DNA of 64,000 nucleotides from Lewinellaceae bacterium (GCA_020636075.1 JACJYO010000007.1:62001-126000), one strand, 5' to 3'. Positions 7,557-17,477 are shown, numbered from the stretch's first letter. The notes: generated by a model from the sequence alone, not told the origin. Translations and numbers: made by a program.

Positions 7557-8540
7557 TGTTATGACCCGCAACGGCCCCCAGCGCAGGAACAATTCCAACA
7601 CCAGCAAACAGAATGCGGCATCGAGCAACCAAAAGAACAATTCCGTTTTTTGCTCGACTTTTTTAATCGTGATCCTGGCTTTTTCCAGTTGGTCAATTTG
7701 GGCATAAATCGTTTGCAGGTCTTTTGGGGAATAGGCCCGGTAGAAACGGCCCTTGCTCAGGCGGGCAACATCGGCCAGGAGCGTCGAGTCGAATTCCATG
7801 CGGCGCGCTGCGAAAATGTAACTGCCATCAAAATTCCGGCGACTGGGCGACTGCACAACGCCGTCTTTCCCAATGCCAACCGTATACACCCGGACGCCCA
7901 GGGCTTGCGCCATCTCCGCCGCTTCCACAGGACCGATTTCGCCGGTATTGTTTTCGCCGTCGGTGATCAGGATAACTACCCGGCCCGGTGAAGGGCTGTC
8001 TTTCAAATGGTGCACCGCAGTAGCAATGCCCATGCCGATAGCCGTGCCGTCTTGCAACTTGCCTACCTGAAGGTTGTTGACAAAGCCTTTGAGCAAACGC
8101 CGGTCGTTGGTCAGTGGGCACTGCGTGAATGCGCCGCCGGAGAAGGCTACCAGGCCAATCCGATCGAAGGGTCGGCGGCCGATGAAGTCGATGGCTACTG
8201 CTTTGGCCACGGTCAGGCGGTCGGGGGCAAAATCTTTGGTCAGCATACTGGGCGAAATGTCGAGCACCAGCAGAATGTCCATGGCTTCGGCCTCCGTTTC
8301 ATTTTCGTACCAAAGCAGTTGCGGGCGGGCCATGGCCGTTATGAGCAGGGCCAGGACAAACCAGCGCAGCGCCTGCAACCAACTCCGGGCATACACTACC
8401 CAGGTTTTCACGCCTTTCATGGCTGTTTGGCGCGATACCTGCAGCGTCACATGCCGTTGTGTAGCTGCCCGCCGGTAGCGAAAGATCAGCCAGGGGAGCA
8501 GCAGGAGCAGGAGCAGCCAGTATGGTTCGGCGAAGGTCAA
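7551..8540 (-). CDS. batA: VWA-domain membrane protein, BatA-like
   Basis: A 329-residue protein with the same architecture as its downstream neighbour: an N-terminal membrane helix (PYWLLLLLLLPWLIF), a second helix near residue 60, a VWA domain with MIDAS motif VLDISPSML (about 92-100) and TDGENN (about 192-197), and a C-terminal helix (FFWLLDAAFCLLVLELFL). The paired, unequal VWA proteins in one operon after MoxR and DUF58 genes are the standard Bat arrangement. The stop codon TGA lies in the arm of the palindrome at 7430-7556. Confidence 0.9.
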   Translation of the reverse strand: MTFAEPYWLLLLLLLPWLIFRYRRAATQRHVTLQVSRQTAMKGVKTWVVYARSWLQALRWFVLALLITAMARPQLLWYENETEAEAMDILLVLDISPSMLTKDFAPDRLTVAKAVAIDFIGRRPFDRIGLVAFSGGAFTQCPLTNDRRLLKGFVNNLQVGKLQDGTAIGMGIATAVHHLKDSPSPGRVVILITDGENNTGEIGPVEAAEMAQALGVRVYTVGIGKDGVVQSPSRRNFDGSYIFAARRMEFDSTLLADVARLSKGRFYRAYSPKDLQTIYAQIDQLEKARITIKKVEQKTELFFWLLDAAFCLLVLELFLRWGPLRVITV

Positions 8541-8574
8541 ATTGATTTACGATTTACGATTTACGAATTGCGGT

Positions 8575-9495
8575 TCAAGTGGTAGCCAAAACCAGTGTTT
8601 TTGCTTTTTCCAGGGCTTCTTCATGATAGGATTTTGGCGGTTCCATTTCGGCGTATTTGACGAGGTCGGTTTGTTGGAGCAGGAAATTGAGCGGCTTTTT
8701 CTGGGTATCGGGGAAATCTGTTTTTTTCAAAAATGCAGTAATCTCGCGGGTTGTCGACTCCAGCGCGGGCACACTGTACCGGTTTTCCAGGTATTCCCGA
8801 ACGATGAGGCTCAACTCGGCATAGTACGCCAGCAAGTTGCCATTCATCCAGGGTTTTTGCTGTTCGAGTGCCGCCAGTTTTTGCAGGGCAATGTGATCGG
8901 CCGGCGGCGGCGGTTCTGTAAGTGGTACAGGTACCGGCACCGGTTTTTTTCGCCGACCTTGCCGGCGTAACCACCAGGCAAGGAGCGCGAAAACCGCCAG
9001 GGCGCCCACAGCCCAGGGCCAGTGATCGTACCACAGGATCGGCTCGCGCCGGATATCGCGGATGGCAGCCATGTCTTTCACATCCGCATTTTTAAACATG
9101 GTCGTAATTGTGAGGTCGATCGGGTTGGTCTGGATAGTATCGCCCAGGTGCAGAAAAACCGTTAGTGGCGGTAGTTGCACCGAAGCCGTATCGAAGCTGA
9201 TCAAAGTAAACTGCTGTACCCAATGTATGCCAGAGCGTGCCCATTTGGAACGGGAAAGCACGTTGTCGGTCGGGAATTGTTTTTGCCAGCTGGCAAAACT
9301 CACGCGCTTGGGCGCCACCGCAGTGCCGGCTACCAACACACGCAAAGCAAACGTATCGCCCGATTCGATGTGTGCAGGGTTGAGTACGGCATTCGCCTGC
9401 GCTTGCGTTTGCCCGAATAGGGTTTGCGGCAGCAGGAGGCCGCAACACAGGGTAATGGCCGGTAGCATGGCCAGTATATTTCGCCACTTACCCAT
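8575..9495 (-). CDS. BatD/DUF4381-like membrane protein of the Bat operon
   Basis: A 306-residue protein with a signal peptide (IITLCCGLLLPQTLFG-like hydrophobic stretch at about 8-28), an extracytoplasmic beta-rich domain (about 35-150), one membrane helix (WPWAVGALAVFALLAWWLRRQGRRKK, about 162-180) and a cytoplasmic part. The cytoplasmic part starts with a proline-rich linker (PVPVPVPLTEPPPPADH) and continues with helices including YYAELSLIVREYLENRYSVPALESTTREI. That last motif is typical of the helical domain in DUF4381 and BatD-related proteins found between DUF58 and VWA genes. The start overlaps the upstream DUF58 stop by 8 bases, suggesting translational coupling. The internal YxY.L motif spacing was not compared with known structures. 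Confidence 0.75.
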   Translation of the reverse strand: MGKWRNILAMLPAITLCCGLLLPQTLFGQTQAQANAVLNPAHIESGDTFALRVLVAGTAVAPKRVSFASWQKQFPTDNVLSRSKWARSGIHWVQQFTLISFDTASVQLPPLTVFLHLGDTIQTNPIDLTITTMFKNADVKDMAAIRDIRREPILWYDHWPWAVGALAVFALLAWWLRRQGRRKKPVPVPVPLTEPPPPADHIALQKLAALEQQKPWMNGNLLAYYAELSLIVREYLENRYSVPALESTTREITAFLKKTDFPDTQKKPLNFLLQQTDLVKYAEMEPPKSYHEEALEKAKTLVLATT

Positions 9496-10372
9496 GTGCT
9501 ACAACTTTTGACCGCTGCGCAAAAAACTGCAACAGGGCGTTCACATAGGGTTGATTGGTGCACAAACTCAGGAAATCAGCGCCGGCACGCCTAAACATGT
9601 TTTGCGTATTGGCCTTGTGTTGCTCAAAGGTAGATCGGTACTGGCGGCGCAGGCGGGTGCTGGTGGTATCTACCCAGGTTTGCTCGCCGGTTTCGGCATC
9701 GGCTACGCGCAGCACACCCACGTCGGGCAAGTCGCGTTCGAGCGGATCCCAGCAGTGAATGCCGATACCGTCGTGGCGGCGGGCCAGAATGCGCAGGGTG
9801 TCTTCGTAGCCGGCAGCCAGAAAGTCGGAGAGGATGAAGCACACGCTGCGTTTTTTCAACACATTATGAATGAATTGCAGGGCGCCTTTCATATCGGTGC
9901 CGCGGCCGGTGGGCTTGGCGGTAAGAATTTCGCGGATGATCCGCAGGATGTGGGTTTTGCCTTTTTTAGGCGGGATAAACAATTCGATCCGGTCGGAAAA
10001 AAGCAGTACACCCACCTTGTCGTTGTTGGCAATAGCCGAAAAGGCAAGTACTGCACACAGCTCGGTCAGGTATTCCTCCTTGAACTGCGTGTGGCTGCCA
10101 AACACCGCCGAACCACTCACATCGACCAGCAGCATGACCGTATTCTCCCGCTCTTCTTCAAAAACTTTGATGTAAGGCTCACCGGCGCGGGCGGTCACGT
10201 TCCAGTCGATAGCCCGCACATCATCGCCAGGGTGGTACAGCCGCACATCGCTGAACGACATACCCCGCCCCTTGAAGGCGCTGTGATAGCCCCCGGTGAA
10301 CAGGTGACTGCTCAGGCCCCGCGTCTTGATCTCGATCTTGCGGACTTTTTTTAGTAGCTCGGTGGAAGTCAT
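9488..10372 (-). CDS. DUF58 domain-containing protein
   Basis: A 294-residue cytosolic VWA-like protein. The DUF58 signature is complete: GRGMSFSDVRLYHPGDDVRAIDWNVTAR (about 46-73), then a VWA-like core starting VMLLVDVSGSAVFG with a D-x-S-x-S metal site, and CFILSDFLAAGYE later. I chose the ATG at 10372 (MTSTELLKKVRKIEIKTRG), which gives the usual family N-terminus. A longer frame to 10483 only reads through the GC palindrome. DUF58 proteins are the usual partners of MoxR ATPases, and the moxR gene is directly upstream. Confidence 0.92.
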   Translation of the reverse strand: MTSTELLKKVRKIEIKTRGLSSHLFTGGYHSAFKGRGMSFSDVRLYHPGDDVRAIDWNVTARAGEPYIKVFEEERENTVMLLVDVSGSAVFGSHTQFKEEYLTELCAVLAFSAIANNDKVGVLLFSDRIELFIPPKKGKTHILRIIREILTAKPTGRGTDMKGALQFIHNVLKKRSVCFILSDFLAAGYEDTLRILARRHDGIGIHCWDPLERDLPDVGVLRVADAETGEQTWVDTTSTRLRRQYRSTFEQHKANTQNMFRRAGADFLSLCTNQPYVNALLQFFAQRSKVVAHG

Positions 10373-10390
10373 GTTTTCGGCTAGTTGTAT

Positions 10391-10509
10391 CCAACCCCAC
10401 CCCCATCCCCTCCCCCCGGGGGGAGGGGGGCTTGCTCCTGAACAAAAAGCAGAAAAGAGCCGAGGGCAGACACCCCTCCCCATGGGAGGAGGGGATGGGG
10501 GTGGGGTTG
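10391..10509. repeat. GC-rich CCCCACCCCCATCCCCTCCCC palindrome, copy 2
   Basis: The left arm at 10391-10430 (CCAACCCCACCCCCATCCCC then TCCCCCCGGGGGGAGGGGGG) is complementary to 10471-10509 (CACCCCTCCCCATGGGAGGA then GGGGATGGGGGTGGGGTTG). Each arm also has its own small hairpin. It lies between moxR and the DUF58 gene, inside the operon. Confidence 0.85.
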
Positions 10510-10545
10510 AATAACGAGATAATTCACAATGCGCATAATTTGTCT

Positions 10546-11541
10546 CTACGGTATCACCACAGTTTGCAAAATCCGTTCAATAATATCCTCCTGGCTGATG
10601 TTTTCCGCTTCGGCTTCGTAGGTCAGGCCGAGGCGATGGCGCATAGCGTCGGGACAAATGTCGCGCACATCATCGGGTGTCACATAGCCGCGGCGGTTGA
10701 TGAAGGCCAGTGCGCGGGCTGCCTGCGCGAGGGCAATGCTGGCGCGGGGGGAAGCGCCATAGCTGATCAACGGTGCAATTTGCTCCAAACCAAAGCGCGC
10801 GGGTTCGCGGGTTGCGAAAACGATATCGAGGATGTACTGTTCGATTTTTTCGCTGATGTGCACCTTTTTTACGGCCTTGCGGGCATTGAGCAGGGTTTCC
10901 ACTGGAACTACTTTTTTCACCTCCAGGTTTTCGCTGTTCAGGTTGCGGCGAATGATTTGGCGCTCGTCCTCCTGCGAAGGGTATTCGATTTTTACTTTCA
11001 GTAAAAAACGGTCGACTTGCGCTTCGGGGAGCGGGTAAGTACCTTCCTGTTCGATCGGGTTTTGGGTGGCCAGCACCAAAAAGGGCTCCTCCATTTTAAA
11101 AGTTTGGGTGCCGATGGTCACCTGGCGCTCCTGCATGGCTTCCAGCAGGGCGCTTTGCACCTTGGCCGGGGCGCGGTTTATTTCATCGGCCAAAACGAAG
11201 TTGGAAAAAATGGGGCCTTTCCGAACAGTGAATTCCGCCTTGGCCGGATTGTAAATCTGGGTGCCGACCACGTCGGCAGGCAGCAGGTCGGGGGTAAACT
11301 GGATGCGGCTGAATCCTGCGTCGACGGCTTGGGCGAGCGTTTTGATGGCAAGTGTTTTGGCGAGGCCGGGCATGCCTTCGAGTAAAATGTGCCCTCGGGT
11401 AAGTAAGCCCACGAGCAGGCGCTCCATCATGGCGTGCTGGCCGACAATGACCTGTGCGGTGGCTTCCATCAATTTATCAATAAACGCGCTTTCGGCTTCA
11501 ATATGCCTGTTCAGCGCTTCTACGTCTGCATTTTGTTGCAT
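10546..11541 (-). CDS. MoxR-family AAA+ ATPase
   Basis: A 331-residue AAA+ chaperone-like ATPase and first gene of the Bat operon. Walker A is GMPGLAKT (about 55-62), Walker B is FVLADEINRAPAKVQSALLEAM (about 114-135), and sensor I is VLATQNPIEQEGTYPLPEAQVDRF (about 159-182). The C-terminal lid carries YGASPRASIALAQAARA. MoxR proteins are thought to help assemble or activate the VWA proteins encoded beside them. The operon has no other promoter-sized gap except the palindromes noted. The 600 bp upstream contain no gene on this strand. Confidence 0.93.
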   Translation of the reverse strand: MQQNADVEALNRHIEAESAFIDKLMEATAQVIVGQHAMMERLLVGLLTRGHILLEGMPGLAKTLAIKTLAQAVDAGFSRIQFTPDLLPADVVGTQIYNPAKAEFTVRKGPIFSNFVLADEINRAPAKVQSALLEAMQERQVTIGTQTFKMEEPFLVLATQNPIEQEGTYPLPEAQVDRFLLKVKIEYPSQEDERQIIRRNLNSENLEVKKVVPVETLLNARKAVKKVHISEKIEQYILDIVFATREPARFGLEQIAPLISYGASPRASIALAQAARALAFINRRGYVTPDDVRDICPDAMRHRLGLTYEAEAENISQEDIIERILQTVVIP

Positions 11542-11692
11542 GAAAAAACTGGTCTTGCGTTAAGTGTTGTGCAAGTAACGTTAACATGTTGATTCAGGGT
11601 GTTTGAAATGTAAATTTTTTGTGAATATGGGGGAAATCCCTGATGGGGGGGGTAAGGGAAATTTGCAGATTTTAGCAGGCAAAACGGTGCGT

Positions 11693-11921
11693 ATTGTCGG
11701 CGTGACTTCAAGTCTAATGTCGTCAACTTAGCGTTATAGAACGCGGATAACGCGGATTCGCCTGCGGCGAACCACAGATTGGCGCGGATTTTTCCAAGTC
11801 GTCACAAAAAAATCTGTGCAAATCTGCGTTTTTGCCGCAGGCAAAATCTGTGTCATCCGCGTCCAATCAACTCTAGTACGCCTAAAGTTGACGACATTAG
11901 ACTTGAAGTCACGCCGACAAT
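11693..11921. mobile_element. 229-bp MITE-like element with 37-bp perfect terminal inverted repeats
   Basis: The terminal arm at 11693-11729 (starting ATTGTCGGCGTGACTTCAAG) is the exact reverse complement of 11885-11921. Inside, a second imperfect palindrome is present: GCGGATTCGCCTGCGGCGAA and CACAGATT on the left, with AATCTGCG, TTGCCGCAGGCAAAATCTGT and CATCCGCG on the right. There is no open frame of note. No clear target-site duplication flanks it. It looks like a non-autonomous palindromic element; its transposase is not in the window. Confidence 0.6.
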
Positions 11922-11963
11922 TGAGCAATAGCATTGTTCCGCTTAGTTATTGGAAATGCCGTA

Positions 11964-12047
11964 TCACTGCTTCTTCAGCCCCTCCCGGTACTCCTTGTTT
12001 CCACCTTTATGATAATCCTCAATTTCTGCTTTAGTTGGCGGGCGCTT
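11964..12047 (-). pseudogene. Possible 27-codon gene tail
   Basis: In the otherwise empty 11542-12145 gap, one minus-strand frame reads a charged, coding-looking string (KRPPTKAEIEDYHKGGNKEY and a few more residues) ending in TGA at 11964. An in-frame TAG sits directly upstream at 12048-12050 and no start codon is available. It may be the tail of a decayed gene cut off by the adjacent MITE-like element. The evidence is amino-acid composition only. Confidence 0.2.
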
Positions 12048-12145
12048 CTAAGACCCCTCCATGTTTCTCAAATATAGATATTCGCTTATTATTGTTAAGC
12101 CAATGCCTGGATCGGAATAAGCGGCGTGTGCTAACGTTTATTTCG

Positions 12146-15100
12146 ATGCGAAAAAATCATTTGACTATGCGTGCTTCCCGTTTACTTGTTGCCTGCTTTA
12201 CCCTGTTCGCCAATACCGTTTTTTCGCAATCGCTTTACCAGGATGCGAAAGCGCTGGCAATCATGCTGCGCGGCCAAAGCGAAACGAACACGCATTTAGG
12301 CAATTTTTCTTTTGAATTCAGGGCTATCAAGCCCATGCATCATATTTATATCAATCCGACCGCTTCGTTATCGGGATTGAACAACGGCATTTTTAACGCA
12401 ATACAGCTGCGCGCGCCCGGCGATTTTTTGCTCCGTCAGGTAGTGCCCAATACCGACACCATTGTTGTATACCGCGCTGGAACGGATAGTGCGTTTGCAG
12501 AATTACCCGTGCAACACCCCTATTATCTTATTCGCATAAAAAGGCTGGATGCGGTTTCCTCCGGTCAACTTGAAATTTTTGCACCCACCGGTGCATTGCT
12601 GTTGGCGCACAAAGGCGATTTCAAAAATGAACCGGTTGCCATTAAAGTTACTAAAGGCGGCGCTAACCCTTCCAGCCAGAACCGGCACCCGCTATTCCTA
12701 AACCTTGGAGAAGTTAATATTGCCCAAACCGGCGCCTTTTCGAGCAACCGCCTTTCCATGGAAAATCCGGGCAGGTACTTTTTTGAAAATCTGGCTTGGC
12801 GGGACACCTTGCGCCTGATGTCTGAAGGGAAGGTCGTACTGACATTGTATGCTATTGAAATGGAAAAGACCGAATTGGGTTATGGATATGTGCTGCAATC
12901 GGCGCACGGTACCGATACACTTCCGGGAGGCTACCTGGTTTTCCGGAACACATCGGATCAGGTGTTTTTAACGGCACAGACCGGGCCGGTTTTTTTTCAA
13001 AGTGAGATCCCTGTTTTAAAAAAATCGGTGCTGACGACACCGGAACTCATGCTTGAACCGGCAGCGGGCGCAAATGGCATGTACGCTGAATATGCCATAT
13101 CCCGGAGCGATAGCGCGGACCCGGAGGGCAGCCGATTAGAGCCCTTGGATACGCGAAGGATGTCGCTTGAAAGCGCGCGGTACAATTTTAAATTTACTGA
13201 ACCGCGAACGCAGATAATCTTTTATCGCGACGGTCAAATGATCGATACAATGGAGTTTAGTTCACAACTCTCGTTTGCGTACCAACGTGGCAGGGACAAT
13301 ATCGTTTTGAAAACAGCCCATTTGTTAAAGTACGAGGTCACAGATGTATTCCCTCCGGTTACTAGTGTTACGATGCGGTTGGATTCATTTTGGCTTGTCG
13401 GGCTGGCCTTAAACACTTATTCGAGTGGATCGATAAACCTCGGAACCTGTTTCCATTATTCAAAATATTCTCCCGAAACGGATCGGTTTGAACCATTTTC
13501 GCCCGAAAAAACCCAGCAGTACTACGGGGATCTGTTTTTTCAGAATGGCTTGTACCACGCCTATCTGGATGAAGAGAAATGCCCCTTAAACCCCGACCTG
13601 GTGTCGAACTTTAAATTTTTTCAACCCAGGTATTGGGATGGGAAGAAACGAAGCAACCAGATGCTTCCGATTCATTGGAATCCATTTGCAGGTCCCGGCC
13701 CCAGATTCAATCCATTGGAGTTTCTAATTGACGACGGCAAGGTCACTTTTTTCTATGTGCCGGCGCTGAAGGAGGAGACCCGAACTATTTTTCTTCAAAA
13801 AAAGGACAAATTGCCCACCTTGCTCGGCACGCACGCACGGCTCAAGGAAGACGACCTGCATTCACCGAACCTTTGGGGCGAAATCTCTGCCGATTATAGG
13901 AGCAACCCCTTGCTTGGGAAGGCCCTCCGGAATAATTTGGCTGCCAATGCCTTTGAAGAACTCCCCGGGGTATCCAATGCTGCCCTGACCCAACAGATCG
14001 AGCAGGAAAAGTCCCGGCACTATGCCTGGCAACAGGTGGTGTATGACCACGCCGAACTGAAAACCGATGCCCAGGTTTCGTACGAAGATGTGGTGAGCAC
14101 CTACCGCACGCCGGTCACCACGGCTTCCGACAACCTCCAGCTGGCCTCCGAGCAATTCGGCAGCGAAAGCAAAAAACTAAAGCGGGGGCTCAGTACGGCT
14201 GCCATTGCCGCCGGGCTCTCTGATTTTGTGGTGCAGCGCGCCCAGGAAGAACTCAACATTACTTTTCTCGATCGCATGCGCGACGGCATTTTGAGTGATA
14301 CTGCGGAGTTCCGGACGCTGTTCCCACAGACCGGGAATATGCTGGGCGAGTTCAAGATCGTGCAGTATCGCACCCTGCTGGATTTTGCCAAAAATGCCTT
14401 CGTGCTGGATTTGCGCAACCTCGGGCTCAATTTTCCCAAACTATTCAGCCTGTACAAATACCGCACAATTAAAAACGACCCCAAGGTGTACAACATCTTT
14501 TTGCTGTACGACATCGCCAACAAGGTGTATGAAGGCATGCCGGTCGATACGGTACTGTTGCATGTGCATAGCCGCTTGCAGGAGCGTCGGACAGACCTCG
14601 GGAAAAGCATAAACCTTCGGCTGGCCACTACGATCAGGCACAACCCGATTGTGCGGGATTCGCTGGAAAAAATTATCGAACACTTCAGTGGTCAACTTTC
14701 GAATTGTGCTGAAAATTTTATGTTTCTGAATGATGCCTATGGGTACCAACATAGTCTCCTGATGGGAAACCCCGATTTGTCAGAAACGGCTCCTGAAAAT
14801 TTTGATCGCGCCGCCAAACTCAACCTGCATTATGCAGTTGATTCCGAAGAACGGGAGTATCAATTGGCCCGGAACAACCTGAAAGGTGATCCGGATTATC
14901 CCTATGTTTTGGAACACCTGCCGTTCAACCGCTATCAGGAATTTTTTGCCAAGCCACCCGATACTGCCGAAACGATCAGCGCCGGTATTGCGATGGCCGG
15001 CGTCTTGTTTGATCCTGCCCAACTGGAGCAGCATATGAAGGCACTTGATAACGTCGAAGAAGGGCTGAATTCCATAAAAACGATTAAAATGGAGTTGGAA

Positions 15101-17452
15101 GCCCGCAAGGCCAAAAGTACGATTGACCTGAGCGATCTGATCCCTTCACTGGAAGCGTTCAAAGAAATGCAAATCCGGCGCATATGCCTTGATCTTGCCG
15201 TGGAGATCGAACTGGCTTACCTGGACAATCAGCTGAAAACGCTCCCGGAACATGACCGCCAGTCGCTGGTTTACCTCCAAAAAACATTGCGGACGCCCGA
15301 AAAGTATCAACTGTACGACTGGCAGCCCATCAAGGCGTTTTATCAGGAATTGTTGCGCAACGGACTGGACACCTGCAGCGTGCGGGAACAGTACGGTTAC
15401 CAGGCTGTTTCCGGCAAAAGTGGTCCGCTAAACCTCCTGGAACAACAACGCATCCTGGTAGAATTGCAAGACCAGGCTGCCGAAATCCGGCCTGAAATTG
15501 AAAAGGCCAATGCATTTCTGCAGAAAATGGCCGCCACTATTGAAATACGGCTACAAGAATTGTCCAATATTCAGGCGTCTGAACAGTTGCAACGCACCCA
15601 AAGTTTGACGCAATTCTTGTTCGAGTATCTGCTTTTAAGCGATGAACTGACCAATGGTGCGCTGGCTTTTTCCTACGACAAACTGCTCGACAAAATGACC
15701 AATTTGATTCGGGCATACCTTGCGGATCAAAGCAACCCGCCGACCTTCGAAATTTATGCCGCCGGTAAAGATAGTGTTGTGATTGACGAGGCTGTTCAGT
15801 CGTATCTGGCCCTAATCCAGTACTTTGAAACACAGTTTTATGGCCAGGTGAACAACCTTTTCCTTGGTGCATACGATAAAATCCCGCGTTTTGACAGGGT
15901 GGAGTCCGAAGAATATGAACATCAGCTTTGGGAACAGGATGTATTGCTCCAGATAAAACAAACCCGGGAATCTGTAGCCGCATTGGAACACACCGGCGCA
16001 CAATACCACCAATACCTGGAAACCCTCAAACAAGCGAATGCGTCCGACCTGTTGGCTTCACTACAACAAACGGAAGAGTTCGCCACGCTCACCGAAATTA
16101 CACTCCAGTGGTTGTATGCCTTCAAAAGTGGCTCTATGGAAATGGACTCCATTGTGGCGCTGGACTCCGTGGTGCAGCGGGTAACGCTGATTGATGATGG
16201 ACAGGATGGTCACCCCGCCAGGGAAATTTCCTATGATTCCATCCAGGTTCAACCGCGCCAGATTGCTTCCGGCCCCGGCGTCCGCCAGTGGATCACCCCC
16301 AAGCAATTTAATGAAGTCATGGAAGATACCCTGCTGCGCCAAGCCTACCTCGGCTTGCTGTACCAGCGCCTGAGTTCCATCGAGGGCGGGCCAAAATATG
16401 CGCCTGCCAATATGGCCTTGCTCGCGACCAAATTTATGAACACGATCTACGAGGTTGACGATAACCGGGAAAGCCTGCGCTACAAAAAACGGATCAACCA
16501 GCAACTTGGTTTTGAGGATTACTACCCGTTTATCCGCACCACCATTGACTTGCTCAACATCGTCCTGGAAACGCCACCGGGCGCCAGCGAGCCGCTCAAA
16601 AACCGCTTCCCAACCCTGGCACAGGTCCCCGCAGTTTCCAATGAAGTGCTGTCGCTTTTTGAAAATGTATTTGCAGAAAACTATCCCAACGCGATCCGCA
16701 ACGTGGTGCAACTGCTCTCCATCACCTGGGGGCTCGATAAATACAGCTCGAAAAATCGTGTTCGGATCGGAGCTCCGGATTCCGAAAACCCGACTGCCAG
16801 GGGCCTCACAGTCGTGAAACCAACCAAGGCCGAACAGCAACTGCAACGCCAAAACCAACAAGTGAAATCAGCCATACTGGTTTACGGTTCCTTTATGGCC
16901 AATATGGTGGGGGCGCAAACGCCCAACCAGGTCAAGGCGGCAATTCAGGCGGTGGCGGTGCCGCCGGGTAGTTCGTCCGTCAAGCGCAAATCCAGTTTCA
17001 ACGTAGCACTGAACGGCTACTTCGGCGCGGGTTTTCACAACGAAATACTTACGTCCAGCGCCATCCCCGATGACCAGCAACGCAGTAGCACTTTTGGCCT
17101 GTCGGTGCCCATTGGCCTTACCGCCAGCATCGGCGGCCTGGGCAAAAGTGAAAACTGGTCGTACAGCCTGTTTTTGCCCATTATCGATGTGGGCGCCATT
17201 ACAGCCTATCGCCTCAATCAGGGGAATACCCAGTCCGATCTGCCGGAGCTCAGTTTCAGCAATCTTATCGCGCCCGGGGCCTATGTTCTGGTGAACTTCC
17301 CGAAATCGCCTTTCACGGTGGGTGCAGGTGCGCAGTTTGGGCCGCAGGCCCGAAAGATTACCATCAATGGCCTGGAGCAAAGTTCCGGTGCCTGGCGGTA
17401 TGGGATCGTTGCAACGATCGATGTGCCGATTTTTAATTTGTTTAGCCGGTGA
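12146..17452 (+). CDS. Giant exported protein of unknown function, about 1,768 residues
   Basis: I do not recognise this family. The ATG at 12146 (MRKNHLTMRASRLL) or 12167 gives a good signal peptide ending near TVFSQ; the longer frame from 12035 spoils it. Residues about 25-560 look beta-rich. About 600-1500 is strongly helical with long charged stretches such as QSLVYLQKTLRTPEKYQ and QIEQEKSRHYAWQQ. The last 170 residues resemble a small barrel or porin tail (ALNGYFGAGFHNEI, FGLSVPIGLTASIGG, SPFTVGAGAQFGPQ, ending in an aromatic-arginine FNLFSR). That suggests an outer-membrane anchor, but this is inference. The gene stands alone between a MITE-like element and a convergent dehydrogenase gene. 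No T9SS tail is present. Confidence 0.8.
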   Translation: MRKNHLTMRASRLLVACFTLFANTVFSQSLYQDAKALAIMLRGQSETNTHLGNFSFEFRAIKPMHHIYINPTASLSGLNNGIFNAIQLRAPGDFLLRQVVPNTDTIVVYRAGTDSAFAELPVQHPYYLIRIKRLDAVSSGQLEIFAPTGALLLAHKGDFKNEPVAIKVTKGGANPSSQNRHPLFLNLGEVNIAQTGAFSSNRLSMENPGRYFFENLAWRDTLRLMSEGKVVLTLYAIEMEKTELGYGYVLQSAHGTDTLPGGYLVFRNTSDQVFLTAQTGPVFFQSEIPVLKKSVLTTPELMLEPAAGANGMYAEYAISRSDSADPEGSRLEPLDTRRMSLESARYNFKFTEPRTQIIFYRDGQMIDTMEFSSQLSFAYQRGRDNIVLKTAHLLKYEVTDVFPPVTSVTMRLDSFWLVGLALNTYSSGSINLGTCFHYSKYSPETDRFEPFSPEKTQQYYGDLFFQNGLYHAYLDEEKCPLNPDLVSNFKFFQPRYWDGKKRSNQMLPIHWNPFAGPGPRFNPLEFLIDDGKVTFFYVPALKEETRTIFLQKKDKLPTLLGTHARLKEDDLHSPNLWGEISADYRSNPLLGKALRNNLAANAFEELPGVSNAALTQQIEQEKSRHYAWQQVVYDHAELKTDAQVSYEDVVSTYRTPVTTASDNLQLASEQFGSESKKLKRGLSTAAIAAGLSDFVVQRAQEELNITFLDRMRDGILSDTAEFRTLFPQTGNMLGEFKIVQYRTLLDFAKNAFVLDLRNLGLNFPKLFSLYKYRTIKNDPKVYNIFLLYDIANKVYEGMPVDTVLLHVHSRLQERRTDLGKSINLRLATTIRHNPIVRDSLEKIIEHFSGQLSNCAENFMFLNDAYGYQHSLLMGNPDLSETAPENFDRAAKLNLHYAVDSEEREYQLARNNLKGDPDYPYVLEHLPFNRYQEFFAKPPDTAETISAGIAMAGVLFDPAQLEQHMKALDNVEEGLNSIKTIKMELEARKAKSTIDLSDLIPSLEAFKEMQIRRICLDLAVEIELAYLDNQLKTLPEHDRQSLVYLQKTLRTPEKYQLYDWQPIKAFYQELLRNGLDTCSVREQYGYQAVSGKSGPLNLLEQQRILVELQDQAAEIRPEIEKANAFLQKMAATIEIRLQELSNIQASEQLQRTQSLTQFLFEYLLLSDELTNGALAFSYDKLLDKMTNLIRAYLADQSNPPTFEIYAAGKDSVVIDEAVQSYLALIQYFETQFYGQVNNLFLGAYDKIPRFDRVESEEYEHQLWEQDVLLQIKQTRESVAALEHTGAQYHQYLETLKQANASDLLASLQQTEEFATLTEITLQWLYAFKSGSMEMDSIVALDSVVQRVTLIDDGQDGHPAREISYDSIQVQPRQIASGPGVRQWITPKQFNEVMEDTLLRQAYLGLLYQRLSSIEGGPKYAPANMALLATKFMNTIYEVDDNRESLRYKKRINQQLGFEDYYPFIRTTIDLLNIVLETPPGASEPLKNRFPTLAQVPAVSNEVLSLFENVFAENYPNAIRNVVQLLSITWGLDKYSSKNRVRIGAPDSENPTARGLTVVKPTKAEQQLQRQNQQVKSAILVYGSFMANMVGAQTPNQVKAAIQAVAVPPGSSSVKRKSSFNVALNGYFGAGFHNEILTSSAIPDDQQRSSTFGLSVPIGLTASIGGLGKSENWSYSLFLPIIDVGAITAYRLNQGNTQSDLPELSFSNLIAPGAYVLVNFPKSPFTVGAGAQFGPQARKITINGLEQSSGAWRYGIVATIDVPIFNLFSR

Positions 17453-17477
17453 TCCCGGCCTTGCATAGGCGTGATGG

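Noticed and set aside
10373..10483. N-terminal extension of the DUF58 protein
   Set aside because: It only translates the GC-rich palindrome; the family N-terminus begins at the ATG at 10372.
12035..12145. Upstream extension of the giant exported protein
   Set aside because: Starting at 12035 buries the signal peptide behind 44 residues without any family support.
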